DNA of 64,000 bases from Fictibacillus macauensis ZFHKF-1 (GCF_000269865.1 NZ_AKKV01000019.1:216698-280697); one strand, 5' to 3'; positions 16,661 through 25,465 are shown, counted from the first letter of the stretch. The notes: generated from the letters alone by a model not told the origin. Numbers and translations are program-made.

Positions 16661-17478
16661 CGATCAAGCGGTAATGTACAGCAGCGAAAAGCACCACCGG
16701 ACTTAATAATTTCAGATAAATCAACCTCGATCACATGGTAGCCATGATCACGTAGTTTTTGATTGATTTTCTTATTGGCTGGTAAAGCGAATACCGTTTT
16801 ATTTCCAATCGATAATACGTTCGTTCCTAATGAAAATTGTTCATCTTCTTCAATTGTAATCGTATGAAAGTGGGACGATAAGAATTGCTGTTCCTCTTGA
16901 GCAAACGCCTCCGGAAACAGAATCGCTTCATGAGGTGATAATATATTAAAAACACAATCCAAATGCAAATACTTACCGTTAAAAGGAACAGGATGGATAT
17001 GATAAGTCGGTTCGAGTTGCTGAAGATGGGCGATCGCGTCCTTCGTTGTTCGATCGCTAACACCAATGTAGATCGCGTCGTGACCGAGAACAACATCGCC
17101 ACCCTCAATGCTGTCGCTTTGTAAATCGTGAATGGAAATATGTTCTTCATTAAGCCACTCTTTTAGAACTTGCTCTTCTCCTTGCCGAATACGGCGTCCC
17201 ATCTCCGAAATATATAACGTATTACCTATGGTAAAGCCAATATCACGTGTGAATACTTGTTCTGGATATTCTTGGAGTGAAGGTAGAAAATGGACAGAAA
17301 TTCCAAGGTTCTCAAGTTGATCGGTAAATTGCTTATGCTGAAACATCGCGCGTTCAATATCAATATTTTCTTTCGCGAAATGGCGTTGGGTTTCGTTAAT
17401 GACTTCACGAATCTCCATGAATTTCGGTTTACATAAAATAACATCTTCTAATGCGTCATATTCACTATAGCAACTCAT
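16642..17478 (-). CDS. Dimethylarginine dimethylaminohydrolase / arginine deiminase family protein
   Basis: A 278-residue member of the guanidine-modifying pentein superfamily. Blocks seen are FTRDIGFTIGNTLYIS (substrate-binding Asp), IEGGDVVLG, the catalytic His region NGKYLHLDCVFN and the C-terminal nucleophile region GGAFRCCTLPL with Cys266/267. It probably hydrolyses a guanidino substrate such as arginine or a methylated arginine; the true substrate is not readable. It resembles B. subtilis YkgA. It is followed on the same strand side by the RocB-like gene, whose product is linked to arginine use, so a joint role in guanidino-compound breakdown is plausible. Confidence 0.85.
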   Translation of the reverse strand: MSCYSEYDALEDVILCKPKFMEIREVINETQRHFAKENIDIERAMFQHKQFTDQLENLGISVHFLPSLQEYPEQVFTRDIGFTIGNTLYISEMGRRIRQGEEQVLKEWLNEEHISIHDLQSDSIEGGDVVLGHDAIYIGVSDRTTKDAIAHLQQLEPTYHIHPVPFNGKYLHLDCVFNILSPHEAILFPEAFAQEEQQFLSSHFHTITIEEDEQFSLGTNVLSIGNKTVFALPANKKINQKLRDHGYHVIEVDLSEIIKSGGAFRCCTLPLDRKKPVH

Positions 17479-17539
17479 GAGTAAAGTCCTCCTCAGATTA
17501 TCTTCTTCTCTTAGTGTGTCAGAAGAGTGAGTGTGACAT

Positions 17540-19150
17540 TCATCCTTTTAAGAGCGTTTCAATTGTATAGGCAATGAGTGCATGTGTTTTCATAAATGAT
17601 GAAACGTTCAATCGTTCTGTCCATTTATGGGCATCACGTCCTAGCGGTCCCACGTTCATAACCGGCATGGTTAACTGTTTCATCTCTTCTAAAGGCAGTT
17701 GATAGCGGGTAGTAAACAACGGCATGTTTGTAAGGAGTGGCGTTAACTCCTCTAACTCATACTGTAAGCCAACGTAGCTTAAATCAGATAATCCTGCAAA
17801 ATAATGTTGTGTTTGCAAGGAAAGTGCTAACTGATTTTTTGCATAATCTCTTACAGCTGCTGTTGTTTTTGTAATGAGCTGATCATGCGAAGAGCAAATA
17901 GCTGGATAAAAAGGTGGTGCGTAAAACAGAACAATCATCGGTGCTTGTTGCTTGCATAAACTTGCTAAATCATAAACAATCTGAATGGTAAGTTCACGGT
18001 CATCACTTGAATGGTAGCGTTGTTGCAACTGCTCTTGACGTTGTGCTAAAAATTCTTTGCTGTAGAGTGTTAGCGCATGCTCATAAAGTTCATGAACGGT
18101 ATAAACTGAAATGGTAAAATCGGGTATCGAACACGGTTGAAGTGCTTGGTAAGCACGTGCGCGTTGTCTGTATAACTGTTCAAGGTCAGAGGCCGTTTGC
18201 TCTGCAATTTGCAGCAATTGTTGTGTTACTTCGTGAAGTGGGCGCTCTAAAAGCAAAAGGTTAAAAAGCGTTGCTGCTGCATGGGGAATTTGGACGGAAT
18301 AATGATCTTTTAAATCTTTTTGCAATAAATTAGTAGGCGGAGGTATAACTTCATCGTCAAATTGTTCGCAAAAAGAAACGTTAAGCTCCATAGCTGTCGT
18401 AAGCATCGAGGCCATTAAATTACCGTTTAAGCCAAGAAAAGGCTCGCCTACATGGGTTTCTTGTCCATAGCATAAAAAGCCAGGAAGGACTTTTCCAACG
18501 CTGCCTGTATACATATAATGATGAGGATCACCGGGATACCGGGTAAAAGCAGGCTCACCATTTAAGCAAGCTTTATAGCGCAATTGATGACGCTCTTGTA
18601 GCATATTTAATACCCCGACAGCGGCAATCATTCCTTTGGAGTTTACCTCTTCATCGGGGACTGAAAGCATAAGAATATTTCCTGGGAAGTTTCCACTGCA
18701 CGCTTTCTCAATCATTGAGAGATGGAGAGCAACGCCAGCTTTCATATCCATAATTCCGCGACCAAACAACCATTCTTCATTTAGCTCCTCTTTTATAGGA
18801 GAGGGAATAGCCTCACTGTTGTAAAAGTGGTGAGTGAGTTCATCGGGGGAAAAAGCAAGGTGCTGTAGCTCTCCGAAATCGTCTACACCTACAACATCAA
18901 AATGACTTAATAAAACAATCGTCTCTTTTGAAGGGTCTTGCTGGACGAGTGCAGTAAAAATTTTTCTGCCATCTCCAGTATCATGAAGAGAAGCATGTTC
19001 TTTATGTTGCTGGAAATACGGAAGATCTTGCACGTTATCATATAAAAATTCAGCCAGTGTAATTTCCGCACTGTAATTGGTAATACTTGGAATTTGCACA
19101 AGCTGTTTTAGAAGCCCTGTGAGTCCTTCTTTATGTTGCCAGCGTTCCAT
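17540..19150 (-). CDS. rocB: M20 family peptidase, RocB-like
   Basis: A 536-residue M20 metallopeptidase. Zinc-site blocks appear as VLLSHFDVVGVDD, FGRGIMDMKAGVALHL and LMLSVPDEEVNSKGM, in the order typical of M20, followed by the long lid and C-terminal region of RocB (B. subtilis RocB is about 566 residues). RocB is in the arginine-utilisation regulon but its reaction is not firmly known. The frame is open to 19306, but GAAGGATG before the ATG at 19150 marks the true start; the upstream extension would contain two 23-bp repeats and has no homology that I recognise. Confidence 0.85.
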   Translation of the reverse strand: MERWQHKEGLTGLLKQLVQIPSITNYSAEITLAEFLYDNVQDLPYFQQHKEHASLHDTGDGRKIFTALVQQDPSKETIVLLSHFDVVGVDDFGELQHLAFSPDELTHHFYNSEAIPSPIKEELNEEWLFGRGIMDMKAGVALHLSMIEKACSGNFPGNILMLSVPDEEVNSKGMIAAVGVLNMLQERHQLRYKACLNGEPAFTRYPGDPHHYMYTGSVGKVLPGFLCYGQETHVGEPFLGLNGNLMASMLTTAMELNVSFCEQFDDEVIPPPTNLLQKDLKDHYSVQIPHAAATLFNLLLLERPLHEVTQQLLQIAEQTASDLEQLYRQRARAYQALQPCSIPDFTISVYTVHELYEHALTLYSKEFLAQRQEQLQQRYHSSDDRELTIQIVYDLASLCKQQAPMIVLFYAPPFYPAICSSHDQLITKTTAAVRDYAKNQLALSLQTQHYFAGLSDLSYVGLQYELEELTPLLTNMPLFTTRYQLPLEEMKQLTMPVMNVGPLGRDAHKWTERLNVSSFMKTHALIAYTIETLLKG

Positions 19151-19207
19151 TTCAACATCCTTCTTTCTATTAGCAAGTCTGTACATAAAATTAACGTACA
19201 CTATTCT

Positions 19208-19230
19208 ATTTCTTAAGAAAGTCTGAAGAA
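19208..19230. repeat. 23-bp direct repeat, left copy, in the rocB / ABC exporter intergenic region
   Basis: ATTTCTTAAGAAAGTCTGAA plus GAA. It contains the 10-bp palindrome TTCTTAAGAA and differs from the right copy at one position. Confidence 0.85.
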
Positions 19231-19249
19231 CCTTCTTTTCTTTGCTACC

Positions 19250-19272
19250 ATTTCTTAAGAATGTCTGAAGAA
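19250..19272. repeat. 23-bp direct repeat, right copy
   Basis: ATTTCTTAAGAATGTCTGAA plus GAA, exactly 42 bp (about four helical turns) from the left copy and just upstream of the TTGACA at 19286. Position and phasing suggest paired operators. Confidence 0.85.
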
Positions 19273-19345
19273 ATCGTGGGAATCGTTGACAATTGATAGC
19301 GCCCATTATACGTTTACACTTGTAAAAAACAGAGGGGGTTACCAG

Positions 19346-20044
19346 TTGATTACGGTAAAACAGTTAGAACATGAATTTCGCATCGGGAAAAAAGGAAAAG
19401 AAACCATCGTTCCTGTACTGCGGGACGTAAACCTCACCGTCAATGCAGGAGAAATTGTTGCGGTTGTCGGACGAAGTGGTTCAGGGAAATCAACATTACT
19501 TAATTTAATTAGTGGCTATATAGCACCTGTTCAAGGGAAAATTATGATTAATGGAACGGATGTAACAGGCATGAGCGAAGGCGAGTGGGCTGACTTTCGC
19601 TTAGAAAATATCGGCTTTATCTTTCAGAGTTTTCAGCTCATACCAACGATGACCGCTTTTGAAAATGTACAGTTGCCCCTTGTTTTTAAAGGCGTAAAAG
19701 AAGTTGACCGAAAAATTCAAACAGAAACGATGTTAAAGAAGGTAGGCTTATGGGAGTTTAAGGATCATTATCCAGGTGAGCTTTCAGGCGGACAGCAGCA
19801 ACGTGTTAGTATTGCTCGTGCGCTCATTGTTCATCCACCGCTTATTTTAGCAGACGAGCCAACAGGTAGCTTAGATAGTGAAAATGAACGAGCGTTACTT
19901 TCCTTTATTCAACAACTGAATCGTGAGGAGAATATTACCTTTCTAATCATTACACACGATGAAGAGGTAGCCAATATTGCTCATCGAAAAATCACAATCA
20001 GTGATGGACGTTTAGTAGAAGGAAGTGACACAGATGAGATTTAA
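19346..20044 (+). CDS. ABC transporter ATP-binding protein (MacB/LolD type)
   Basis: A 232-residue ATPase. Walker A is GRSGSGKST, the Q-loop is FQSFQLIPTMTAFENV, the signature is LSGGQQQRVSIARAL, Walker B is LILADEPTGSLD and the switch His is in ITHDEEVA. The open frame extends to 19286, but TTG at 19346 with AGAGGGGG seven bases upstream fits the family start (ITVKQLEHEF). It overlaps the permease gene, so the two form a transport unit. The MacB-type pair suggests export or membrane extraction of a peptide, lipid or drug, possibly as an envelope-stress module. Confidence 0.9.
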   Translation: MITVKQLEHEFRIGKKGKETIVPVLRDVNLTVNAGEIVAVVGRSGSGKSTLLNLISGYIAPVQGKIMINGTDVTGMSEGEWADFRLENIGFIFQSFQLIPTMTAFENVQLPLVFKGVKEVDRKIQTETMLKKVGLWEFKDHYPGELSGGQQQRVSIARALIVHPPLILADEPTGSLDSENERALLSFIQQLNREENITFLIITHDEEVANIAHRKITISDGRLVEGSDTDEI

Positions 20045-21332
20045 AGATCGCTTAGCATTTGTACTGAGCAATATGAAAAAAAATCGGATGCGCGTCTTTA
20101 TGACCGTGCTCGCCTCAACGATGGGTTGTGCCTTCTTAATTGTGCTTGCTTCGGTTGGGTTTGGTGTCCAGAAGACAGCAGTTGAGGATATTACGGGAGG
20201 GCGCTTACTTACTCAAATTGATACTTTTACTACAAGTGAAGAGAAGCCTTTTATAAAGAAAGATATCGATATGATGAAAGAAATCGATCATGTGAAAGCC
20301 GTGACCTCACGTCAACGTATTCAAAACGAAGGTAACGTTTCACTTGATGGCTATAGTAAAGATTTATTTGAAGTGTTTGTCCCTGATTTTAAAGATGAAC
20401 AAAAAGCGGGCTTAGAATTAAGTAAAGGACGCTTTCCACAAGCGGCCAATGAGGTAGTCGTCGGCTATCATTATGGTGAAAATCTATCGAAAGTGCAAAA
20501 AAACAAAAAGGAAATAACGTATAAAGCGTCTCTCTATCATAAGACGTTAACGTTAACAATCAAACAAAAAGAAGGTAAAAAAACAAAAAAGAAAACCATC
20601 GCCCTTAAGGTGGTCGGTGTTGGAGAAAAGCCACCTAAACGTGTTCAAGAAGGTCAAGAATTGTTTTTAACAAAAGACGTATTGCAAACCATTGAAGCAT
20701 TTACAAAAACACCGAAAGGCATGAGCAAGAGTGACATCGATCCAAAACATCCGCAACCGTATAATACGTATGACGACGTTAAAGTATATGCCGATGATGC
20801 GGAAAATGTAGAAAGTATTGAAAAAGAATTGAAAAAGAAAGAATACGTAGCTTCATCACGTCTTGATTCGTTAAAGGAAATTAATTTTGTTTTCTTGTTC
20901 ATAAAGATTGGTTTAATTGTTGTTGGTACCGTGGCTGTGCTAATCGCTTCTATTGGGATCTTTAATACGATGACGATGGCGGTTACCGAGCGTACGCAAG
21001 ACATTGGGATTATGAAAGCCATTGGTGCTCATCCGCGCTCGATTAAACAAATTTTCTTATTAGAAAGTGTCATCATTGGTGGGTTAGGAGCGGTGCTAGG
21101 AACGATTATTTCGTATCTCTTTAGCTTTGCTGCCAATGCACTTTTGCCGGTTATTATTTCGACGTTCTTTCAAACAAAAGTACCTGATGATTTTTATTTC
21201 TCGTATATCCCACTTTCACTTCCGCTTATAAGCTTTGCTATCTGTTTTGGTGTTACATTGCTTTCAGGGATGCGTCCAGCAAGGCGCGCTACAAAAATCG
21301 ATGTATTACGGGCATTACGCCGCGATGTGTAA
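20034..21332 (+). CDS. ABC transporter permease, MacB/FtsX type
   Basis: A 432-residue permease with one N-terminal membrane segment (about residues 18-40, MTVLASTMGCAFLIVLASVG), a long extracytoplasmic MacB core domain (about 45-285, rich in Lys) and three C-terminal segments starting with GLIVVGTVAVLIASIGIFNT, then ERTQDIGIMKAIGA (the FtsX coupling motif), and the end ARRATKIDVLRALR. The ATG at 20034 is preferred because GAAGGAAG lies eight bases upstream; it overlaps the ATPase gene by 11 bp. No sensor kinase or response regulator gene adjoins, unlike many bacitracin-type exporters. Confidence 0.9.
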   Translation: MRFKDRLAFVLSNMKKNRMRVFMTVLASTMGCAFLIVLASVGFGVQKTAVEDITGGRLLTQIDTFTTSEEKPFIKKDIDMMKEIDHVKAVTSRQRIQNEGNVSLDGYSKDLFEVFVPDFKDEQKAGLELSKGRFPQAANEVVVGYHYGENLSKVQKNKKEITYKASLYHKTLTLTIKQKEGKKTKKKTIALKVVGVGEKPPKRVQEGQELFLTKDVLQTIEAFTKTPKGMSKSDIDPKHPQPYNTYDDVKVYADDAENVESIEKELKKKEYVASSRLDSLKEINFVFLFIKIGLIVVGTVAVLIASIGIFNTMTMAVTERTQDIGIMKAIGAHPRSIKQIFLLESVIIGGLGAVLGTIISYLFSFAANALLPVIISTFFQTKVPDDFYFSYIPLSLPLISFAICFGVTLLSGMRPARRATKIDVLRALRRDV

Positions 21333-21535
21333 TGGCAAATGCTTGCGGAGTCTTCTTTTTTTACAGTATTCTATAGCATGAGACCATGACCGATGCGGTC
21401 GCTAGTTAGCTCCATGAATGTAGCCTGTAGATGGAAACAGTCGTTATTTTAGAGGGATTTCTGAATAAAACGTTTAAAACTCCTTCCAGTCGGTCATGAC
21501 TTATAAGAGCGATGCAATTGAAGGAGGAAATAGGA

Positions 21536-22099
21536 ATGAAAAAGATGAACATGGCACTGCTTTGTGCTAGTGTAAGTGTTGCTTTAGCAGGATGTGGCTC
21601 GCAAGAAGATCACAAGTCAAAAGACGCAACGAGCATGAAAGATATAAAGCCAATGACCGTCGACATCGTCGATGCTAAAGGAAAGAAGGCAGGGTCAGCA
21701 CATTTAAAACAAGTAGCTGAAGGTGTTCAAGTGAAGCTACATGCCAAAGGATTAATACCTGGCCAACATGGTGTTCATTTTCATGAAATGGGTGTATGTG
21801 AAGCGCCGAAATTCGAATCAGCTGGCAAGCATTTTAATACGACCCATAAACAGCATGGCTTTGATAATCCAAAGGGCCCGCATGTGGGTGATTTGCAAAA
21901 TATATCAGCCAATGAAAATGGTGACGCTAAAGGCGATTTCATTGCTACTATGGTTACGCTTGCTCCAGGGAAAAGCAATTCTCTCGTGAAAAAAGGCGGA
22001 ACATCCCTTGTGATTCATGCGAATGCAGATGATTATAAAACCGATCCTTCTGGTAACTCAGGCGATCGCATGATGTGTGGCGTGATTAAAGAAAAATAA
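21536..22099 (+). CDS. sodC: Cu/Zn superoxide dismutase lipoprotein
   Basis: A 187-residue SodC/YojM-type protein. A lipoprotein signal ends in SVALAGCGS, so it is membrane-anchored outside the cell. The metal ligands are all present: HGVHFHEMG (two Cu His), GKHFNTTHKQHG (bridging and Zn His), GPHVGDL (Zn His and Asp) and LVIHANADDY (last Cu His). The disulfide partners may be the cysteines in GVCEAP and MMCGVI. It should dismutate superoxide at the surface. The ATG at 21536 follows GAAGGAGG; an upstream in-frame ATG at 21512 lies inside poor context. The nearby CopD-family gene hints at a copper link. Confidence 0.9.
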   Translation: MKKMNMALLCASVSVALAGCGSQEDHKSKDATSMKDIKPMTVDIVDAKGKKAGSAHLKQVAEGVQVKLHAKGLIPGQHGVHFHEMGVCEAPKFESAGKHFNTTHKQHGFDNPKGPHVGDLQNISANENGDAKGDFIATMVTLAPGKSNSLVKKGGTSLVIHANADDYKTDPSGNSGDRMMCGVIKEK

Positions 22100-22107
22100 G
22101 TGTAATG

Positions 22108-22149
22108 AAAAAGGAGTAGAGAGGTTTTGTCTCTCTAGTCCTTTTTTTT
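22108..22149 (+). terminator. Terminator after sodC
   Basis: A long stem AAAAAGGA.TAGAGAG / CTCTCTA.TCCTTTTT with a tetraloop-like TTTT region and a run of eight T. Confidence 0.9.
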
Positions 22150-22262
22150 ACAGCCTTCATCCTATAGTAGAATGATTTGTCGTTGACGCATTGTTTGTTT
22201 ACAATACAGATAGTGGTAGTTAGGGAGAACTTGCTCATAGAAAGGAAGTTAGGTGGAAATCC

Positions 22263-22997
22263 ATGAAGTCGATAGATGATCGCATAAAAAATAGAAATAG
22301 CTGGTTTAAAATATTAATTATTAGCTTATTTACGATGGTACTTATGTTTAAAGTAGCAACAGCGAAGTTTTCATTTAACTTTTCTGATTTATTGTCTTTT
22401 ATTCTCGGTATATTTGCTATTGCAATTTCGGTCTTATTTTATACGAAAGTAAATGAAATAGTGGCAACGCTAGGGGAGCTTACGCCTTCGTTACGTAAGA
22501 AAAAGAAGGTGGCGTCATTACCAAGTGTTGATCGCGAAGAAGCGCACAAAACGCTACGTGAGCATCAAGAACAGTTGCAACATATTAAACAAGTGCAAGC
22601 TGAAGTAAAAGAAAAGTTAGTCAGCGCGCGGGAGTGGGAACAAGACGATCAGCGCAATTATATTGACTATTTATTGCAAAAAGAAAAGGAGGCAACGGTA
22701 TTAGAACAGAAGATGAACGAGCTTCGTCACCTCCTTGGAGAGACTGGGGAATTCCCGCTTTCTTCGGGACAAGAGCGGATCACCTCTCTTAATGAACTAG
22801 CAAATGTGCTAGGCAAAGATGTCATCTTAAGCGCAACTTTTGATGAGTTAAGTGAACACGTTAAAATTATTTCAAGTTCGATTAGCCCAACGTTACAAGA
22901 AGGTATGATTGATTCTGGGTATATTGATGCTGATTTTCAAATGACGCGAAAAGGCTTAAAAGAATTAAGAAGTACAGCTAAAAAGTTAAAAAGGTAA
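22263..22997 (+). CDS. Membrane-anchored coiled-coil protein, function unknown
   Basis: A 244-residue protein I do not recognise. Two N-terminal membrane segments (about residues 15-32 and 38-60) are followed by a basic stretch (LRKKKK), a long charged helix rich in Glu, Gln and Lys (about 85-160) that should form a coiled coil, and a C-terminal region with ITSLNELANVLGKDVILSA and LKELRSTAKKLKR. The coiled coil is predicted to be cytoplasmic. The ATG start follows GAAAGGAAGTTAGG at a long spacing. It is bounded by terminators on both sides. A structural or scaffold role is possible but unsupported. Confidence 0.7.
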   Translation: MKSIDDRIKNRNSWFKILIISLFTMVLMFKVATAKFSFNFSDLLSFILGIFAIAISVLFYTKVNEIVATLGELTPSLRKKKKVASLPSVDREEAHKTLREHQEQLQHIKQVQAEVKEKLVSAREWEQDDQRNYIDYLLQKEKEATVLEQKMNELRHLLGETGEFPLSSGQERITSLNELANVLGKDVILSATFDELSEHVKIISSSISPTLQEGMIDSGYIDADFQMTRKGLKELRSTAKKLKR

Positions 22998-23029
22998 AAA
23001 ACAGGCTCCAGCTTGGGGCTTGTTTTTTC
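22996..23029 (+). terminator. Terminator after the coiled-coil gene
   Basis: AAAACAGGCTCC / GGGGCTTGTTTT hairpin with a short loop and T-run overlapping the stop codon region. Confidence 0.8.
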
Positions 23030-23054
23030 CGTATGTACATAAGGGGGACGACCT

Positions 23055-24134
23055 GTGACGATCTTAGCAAAAGCATGCACTTATTTTCTCTTTTCTTTTA
23101 TCATCGGAACGGTTGTGATCAGCCTTGTCCCGATGCGCTACCGTCCGAGCCTATCTTATTCTAAAAAGTGGCTCGTACGTGCGCTCGTTCTCTTTTTGTT
23201 GCTTTCATTTGTTCCTGTACTACAGCTAGCGCTCTCTGTAGGAGAAGATGTAGGCATTTGGCAGGCGCTTAATGCTATTTTATTTACGTTTGCAATCGGA
23301 AAAGGATGGTTGTTTCTCGTTTTATTTACGAGTGTATTAATCGGGGTAGTTTCCTTTGGTAACATGGCTACTGATCGCTTTTTAGCAGGAATTGCAACGG
23401 TTCTTTGCTTAATGATCGTCGGTGCAGTCGGCTATTCTTCACACGCGGCATCGCTATCACCACAACAAGGTTTTATAGCGCAAAGTCTTCATTTTTTTGC
23501 TGTTACAAGCTGGCCGGGGATCTTGTTTGTTGTGAGCTGGTGCTCGCAAGGAAAAGAAGGATTACCTGCCTTTTTCCGTTGGTTTACACCGTTTGCTCTC
23601 GTATGTCTAGGTGTAACCGTTGGTGCAGGCATTTGGTTAATGTCATGGATTACACCACAGTATGTGAATGCGTGGATGATGAATTACGGTCAACTCTTAC
23701 TAATGAAACATATTTTACTCGTAGTCGTCGTTTTTTACGCGCTCGTTAATACGGTGTTTGTAAGAGCTAAGCTAAAGAATGATACGTTTTCGCCCTTTCC
23801 GTGGTTGCGAGCTGAAAGCCTCGTGCTCATCGTCATCTTTTTCGTTACAGGAGCGATGAGCGAACAAGAACCGCCTCATCATGGAGAAAAGCTGATGACC
23901 GATGAAAAGCCATCTCCGCTATTTTCACAGTTTGCGTCGGTTGTACCAGTTGCTGGCAAGGCGCTTTCCTTACAGTGGAATGTCGAAATGGGCTTGTTTA
24001 TGTTGTTAAGTGGTGTGTTTTTCGTGCTCTGTTATCAAGCTATGAAAAAAGATGTTCATTATGCTTTCGTGCTCTTGCTATCGCTCTGTGCTGGCGTATT
24101 ATTGTATGTAAGTATGATGACTGCCGTTCATTAA
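23055..24134 (+). CDS. CopD-family (copper resistance D) integral membrane protein
   Basis: A 359-residue protein with about nine hydrophobic segments. The block AQSLHFFAVTSWPGILFVVSW and later LLLMKHILLVVVVFYALVN carry the conserved histidines of the CopD domain, and the middle segments match YcnJ/CopD-type proteins without the CopC part. Copper import or redistribution is the family role; here it is inference. The last segment (about 310-355) follows a His/Glu-rich loop (SEQEPPHHGEK). A GTG start at 23055 follows AAGGGGG. The MBL hydrolase gene follows after only 10 bp, so both are probably cotranscribed. Confidence 0.8.
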   Translation: MTILAKACTYFLFSFIIGTVVISLVPMRYRPSLSYSKKWLVRALVLFLLLSFVPVLQLALSVGEDVGIWQALNAILFTFAIGKGWLFLVLFTSVLIGVVSFGNMATDRFLAGIATVLCLMIVGAVGYSSHAASLSPQQGFIAQSLHFFAVTSWPGILFVVSWCSQGKEGLPAFFRWFTPFALVCLGVTVGAGIWLMSWITPQYVNAWMMNYGQLLLMKHILLVVVVFYALVNTVFVRAKLKNDTFSPFPWLRAESLVLIVIFFVTGAMSEQEPPHHGEKLMTDEKPSPLFSQFASVVPVAGKALSLQWNVEMGLFMLLSGVFFVLCYQAMKKDVHYAFVLLLSLCAGVLLYVSMMTAVH

Positions 24135-24144
24135 GGAGGTATGT

Positions 24145-25233
24145 ATGGTGATTGGACTATGGATTGCAGTTTTGTTGCTTCTCTTATTTGGATGGTGGAG
24201 CACGTATCGACCGTTTGGGAAGCGCCCTTCCAAAGATCGGAGCGCTCACTTTGAACGTTTACCCTATTATAAGGACGGTCGCTTTTTTAACGAAGAAGAT
24301 GTTCCGCACAAAACGAGTTTAGCAGTGCAATTTTCTATTTTAAAAGAGTTTCTAAAAAAAGATGAAACACGCAAACCAAGTGAGCCACTTCCGATGGATT
24401 TGCCCGATTTTTCCCGCTTACAAGACAACGGGATTAAAGTGATTTGGTTTGGCCACTCTGCCTTTTATTTCGAAATGGCAGGTAAAACGTTTCTTGTAGA
24501 TCCAATGTTTGGCCGCGCGCCCTCACCCTTTCAGCTTTTTGGAGGCAAACGCTATAGCCATACGCTTCCGTTTCAGTGGAGAGAGCTCCCGGCTGTAGAT
24601 GTGATTATTCTTTCGCATGATCATTATGATCATTTAGATTATCGTTCTGTGCAGTTGTTAAAAGAAAAGACAAAGCACTGGCTTGTCCCCGCGGGTGTTG
24701 GCAGCCATTTAGAGAGATGGGGAATTTCATCACAAATCATTACCGAACGGTGTTGGTGGGAGCAATTGGAGTGGGAAGGTCTTACCTTGATCTGTACGCC
24801 TTCTCGTCACTTTTCTGGGCGGAATATCCACGATCGTAATAAAACACTATGGTGTTCGTGGGTAGTGATTTCAGAACAGCAGCGTTTTTTCTATAGTGGT
24901 GATGGTGGCTATGGGGCGCATTTTAAGCAAATTGGACAACGTTATGGTCCCTTTGATATTGCCATGATGGAATGCGGGCAGTATGATGAACGTTGGAAAA
25001 CGGTACATATGTTACCTGAAGAAACAGTGACCGCTTGTTTAGATGTTAAGGGAGCGCGGCTTATTCCTGTTCATTGGGGCGCATTTACCTTATCGCTGCA
25101 TGCTTGGCAGGATCCAATTGAACGCGTCACGAAAGCGGCTGAACGTCACCATGTACCGCTCATTACACCAAAAATTGGTGAAGCATGTGTGGTTGGCAAG
25201 CACGAGCCACATGAAGCGTGGTGGCAAACATAA
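24145..25233 (+). CDS. MBL-fold metallohydrolase, NAPE-PLD/UlaG-like
   Basis: A 362-residue metallo-beta-lactamase-fold protein with one N-terminal membrane segment (about residues 2-18). Metal motifs: IWFGHSAFYFEM, FLVDPMFGRAPSPF, ILSHDHYDHLDYRSV (HxHxDH), TPSRHFSGR, FFYSGDGGYG and the terminal IPVHWGAFTL. The pattern with WFGHS and PSRHFSGR matches the group containing N-acyl-phosphatidylethanolamine phospholipase D. It may act on membrane lipids or phosphodiesters, but no substrate is proved. Its ribosome site AAGGAGGT overlaps the stop of the CopD-family gene. Confidence 0.87.
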   Translation: MVIGLWIAVLLLLLFGWWSTYRPFGKRPSKDRSAHFERLPYYKDGRFFNEEDVPHKTSLAVQFSILKEFLKKDETRKPSEPLPMDLPDFSRLQDNGIKVIWFGHSAFYFEMAGKTFLVDPMFGRAPSPFQLFGGKRYSHTLPFQWRELPAVDVIILSHDHYDHLDYRSVQLLKEKTKHWLVPAGVGSHLERWGISSQIITERCWWEQLEWEGLTLICTPSRHFSGRNIHDRNKTLWCSWVVISEQQRFFYSGDGGYGAHFKQIGQRYGPFDIAMMECGQYDERWKTVHMLPEETVTACLDVKGARLIPVHWGAFTLSLHAWQDPIERVTKAAERHHVPLITPKIGEACVVGKHEPHEAWWQT

Positions 25234-25237
25234 CGAT

Positions 25238-25265
25238 AAAGGTCTCTCTAAAGAGGCCTTTTTTT
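25238..25265 (+). terminator. Terminator after the MBL hydrolase gene
   Basis: AAAGGTCTCT / AGAGGCCTTT stem with a 4-nt loop and T-run. Confidence 0.88.
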
Positions 25266-25318
25266 GATCCAAAGAAAGGAATCTCGCATATAGTAGAGAG
25301 AGAGAAGTATAGTTTTTC

Positions 25319-25347
25319 TTTCGACAAGAAATGTCGAAATTTTTTTA
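25319..25347 (+). terminator. Second hairpin with T-run upstream of fadM
   Basis: TTTCGACA / TGTCGAAA perfect stem with a 5-nt loop followed by seven T. No gene lies between it and the previous terminator, so it may be a backup terminator or a binding site just before the fadM promoter. Confidence 0.6.
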
Positions 25348-25370
25348 ATAATCTATTTCTGTGAAAAAAG

Positions 25371-25408
25371 TGGTATGATAAAAGCGCATACATTAAAGCG
25401 CATACATC
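25371..25408 (+). promoter_or_regulatory. fadM promoter with 14-bp tandem repeat at the predicted start site
   Basis: An extended -10 (TGGTATGAT, 25371-25379) is followed at once by two tandem copies of AAAGCGCATACATY (25381-25394 and 25395-25408), covering the predicted start of transcription. No good -35 is present at 17 bp. Confidence 0.55.
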
Positions 25409-25465
25409 ATTGAAAGTTCAGATAATTCACATAGTGAAATACTGAGCTATAGGGGGAAAAGGATT

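Noticed and set aside
17540..19306. Longer RocB-like protein starting at 19306
   Set aside because: The extension translates the 23-bp repeats; the ribosome site and family start point to 19150.
21385..21498. Inverted repeat CATGACCGA / TCGGTCATG upstream of sodC
   Set aside because: Nine-base arms over 100 bp apart; chance pairing is plausible and no promoter relation was clear.
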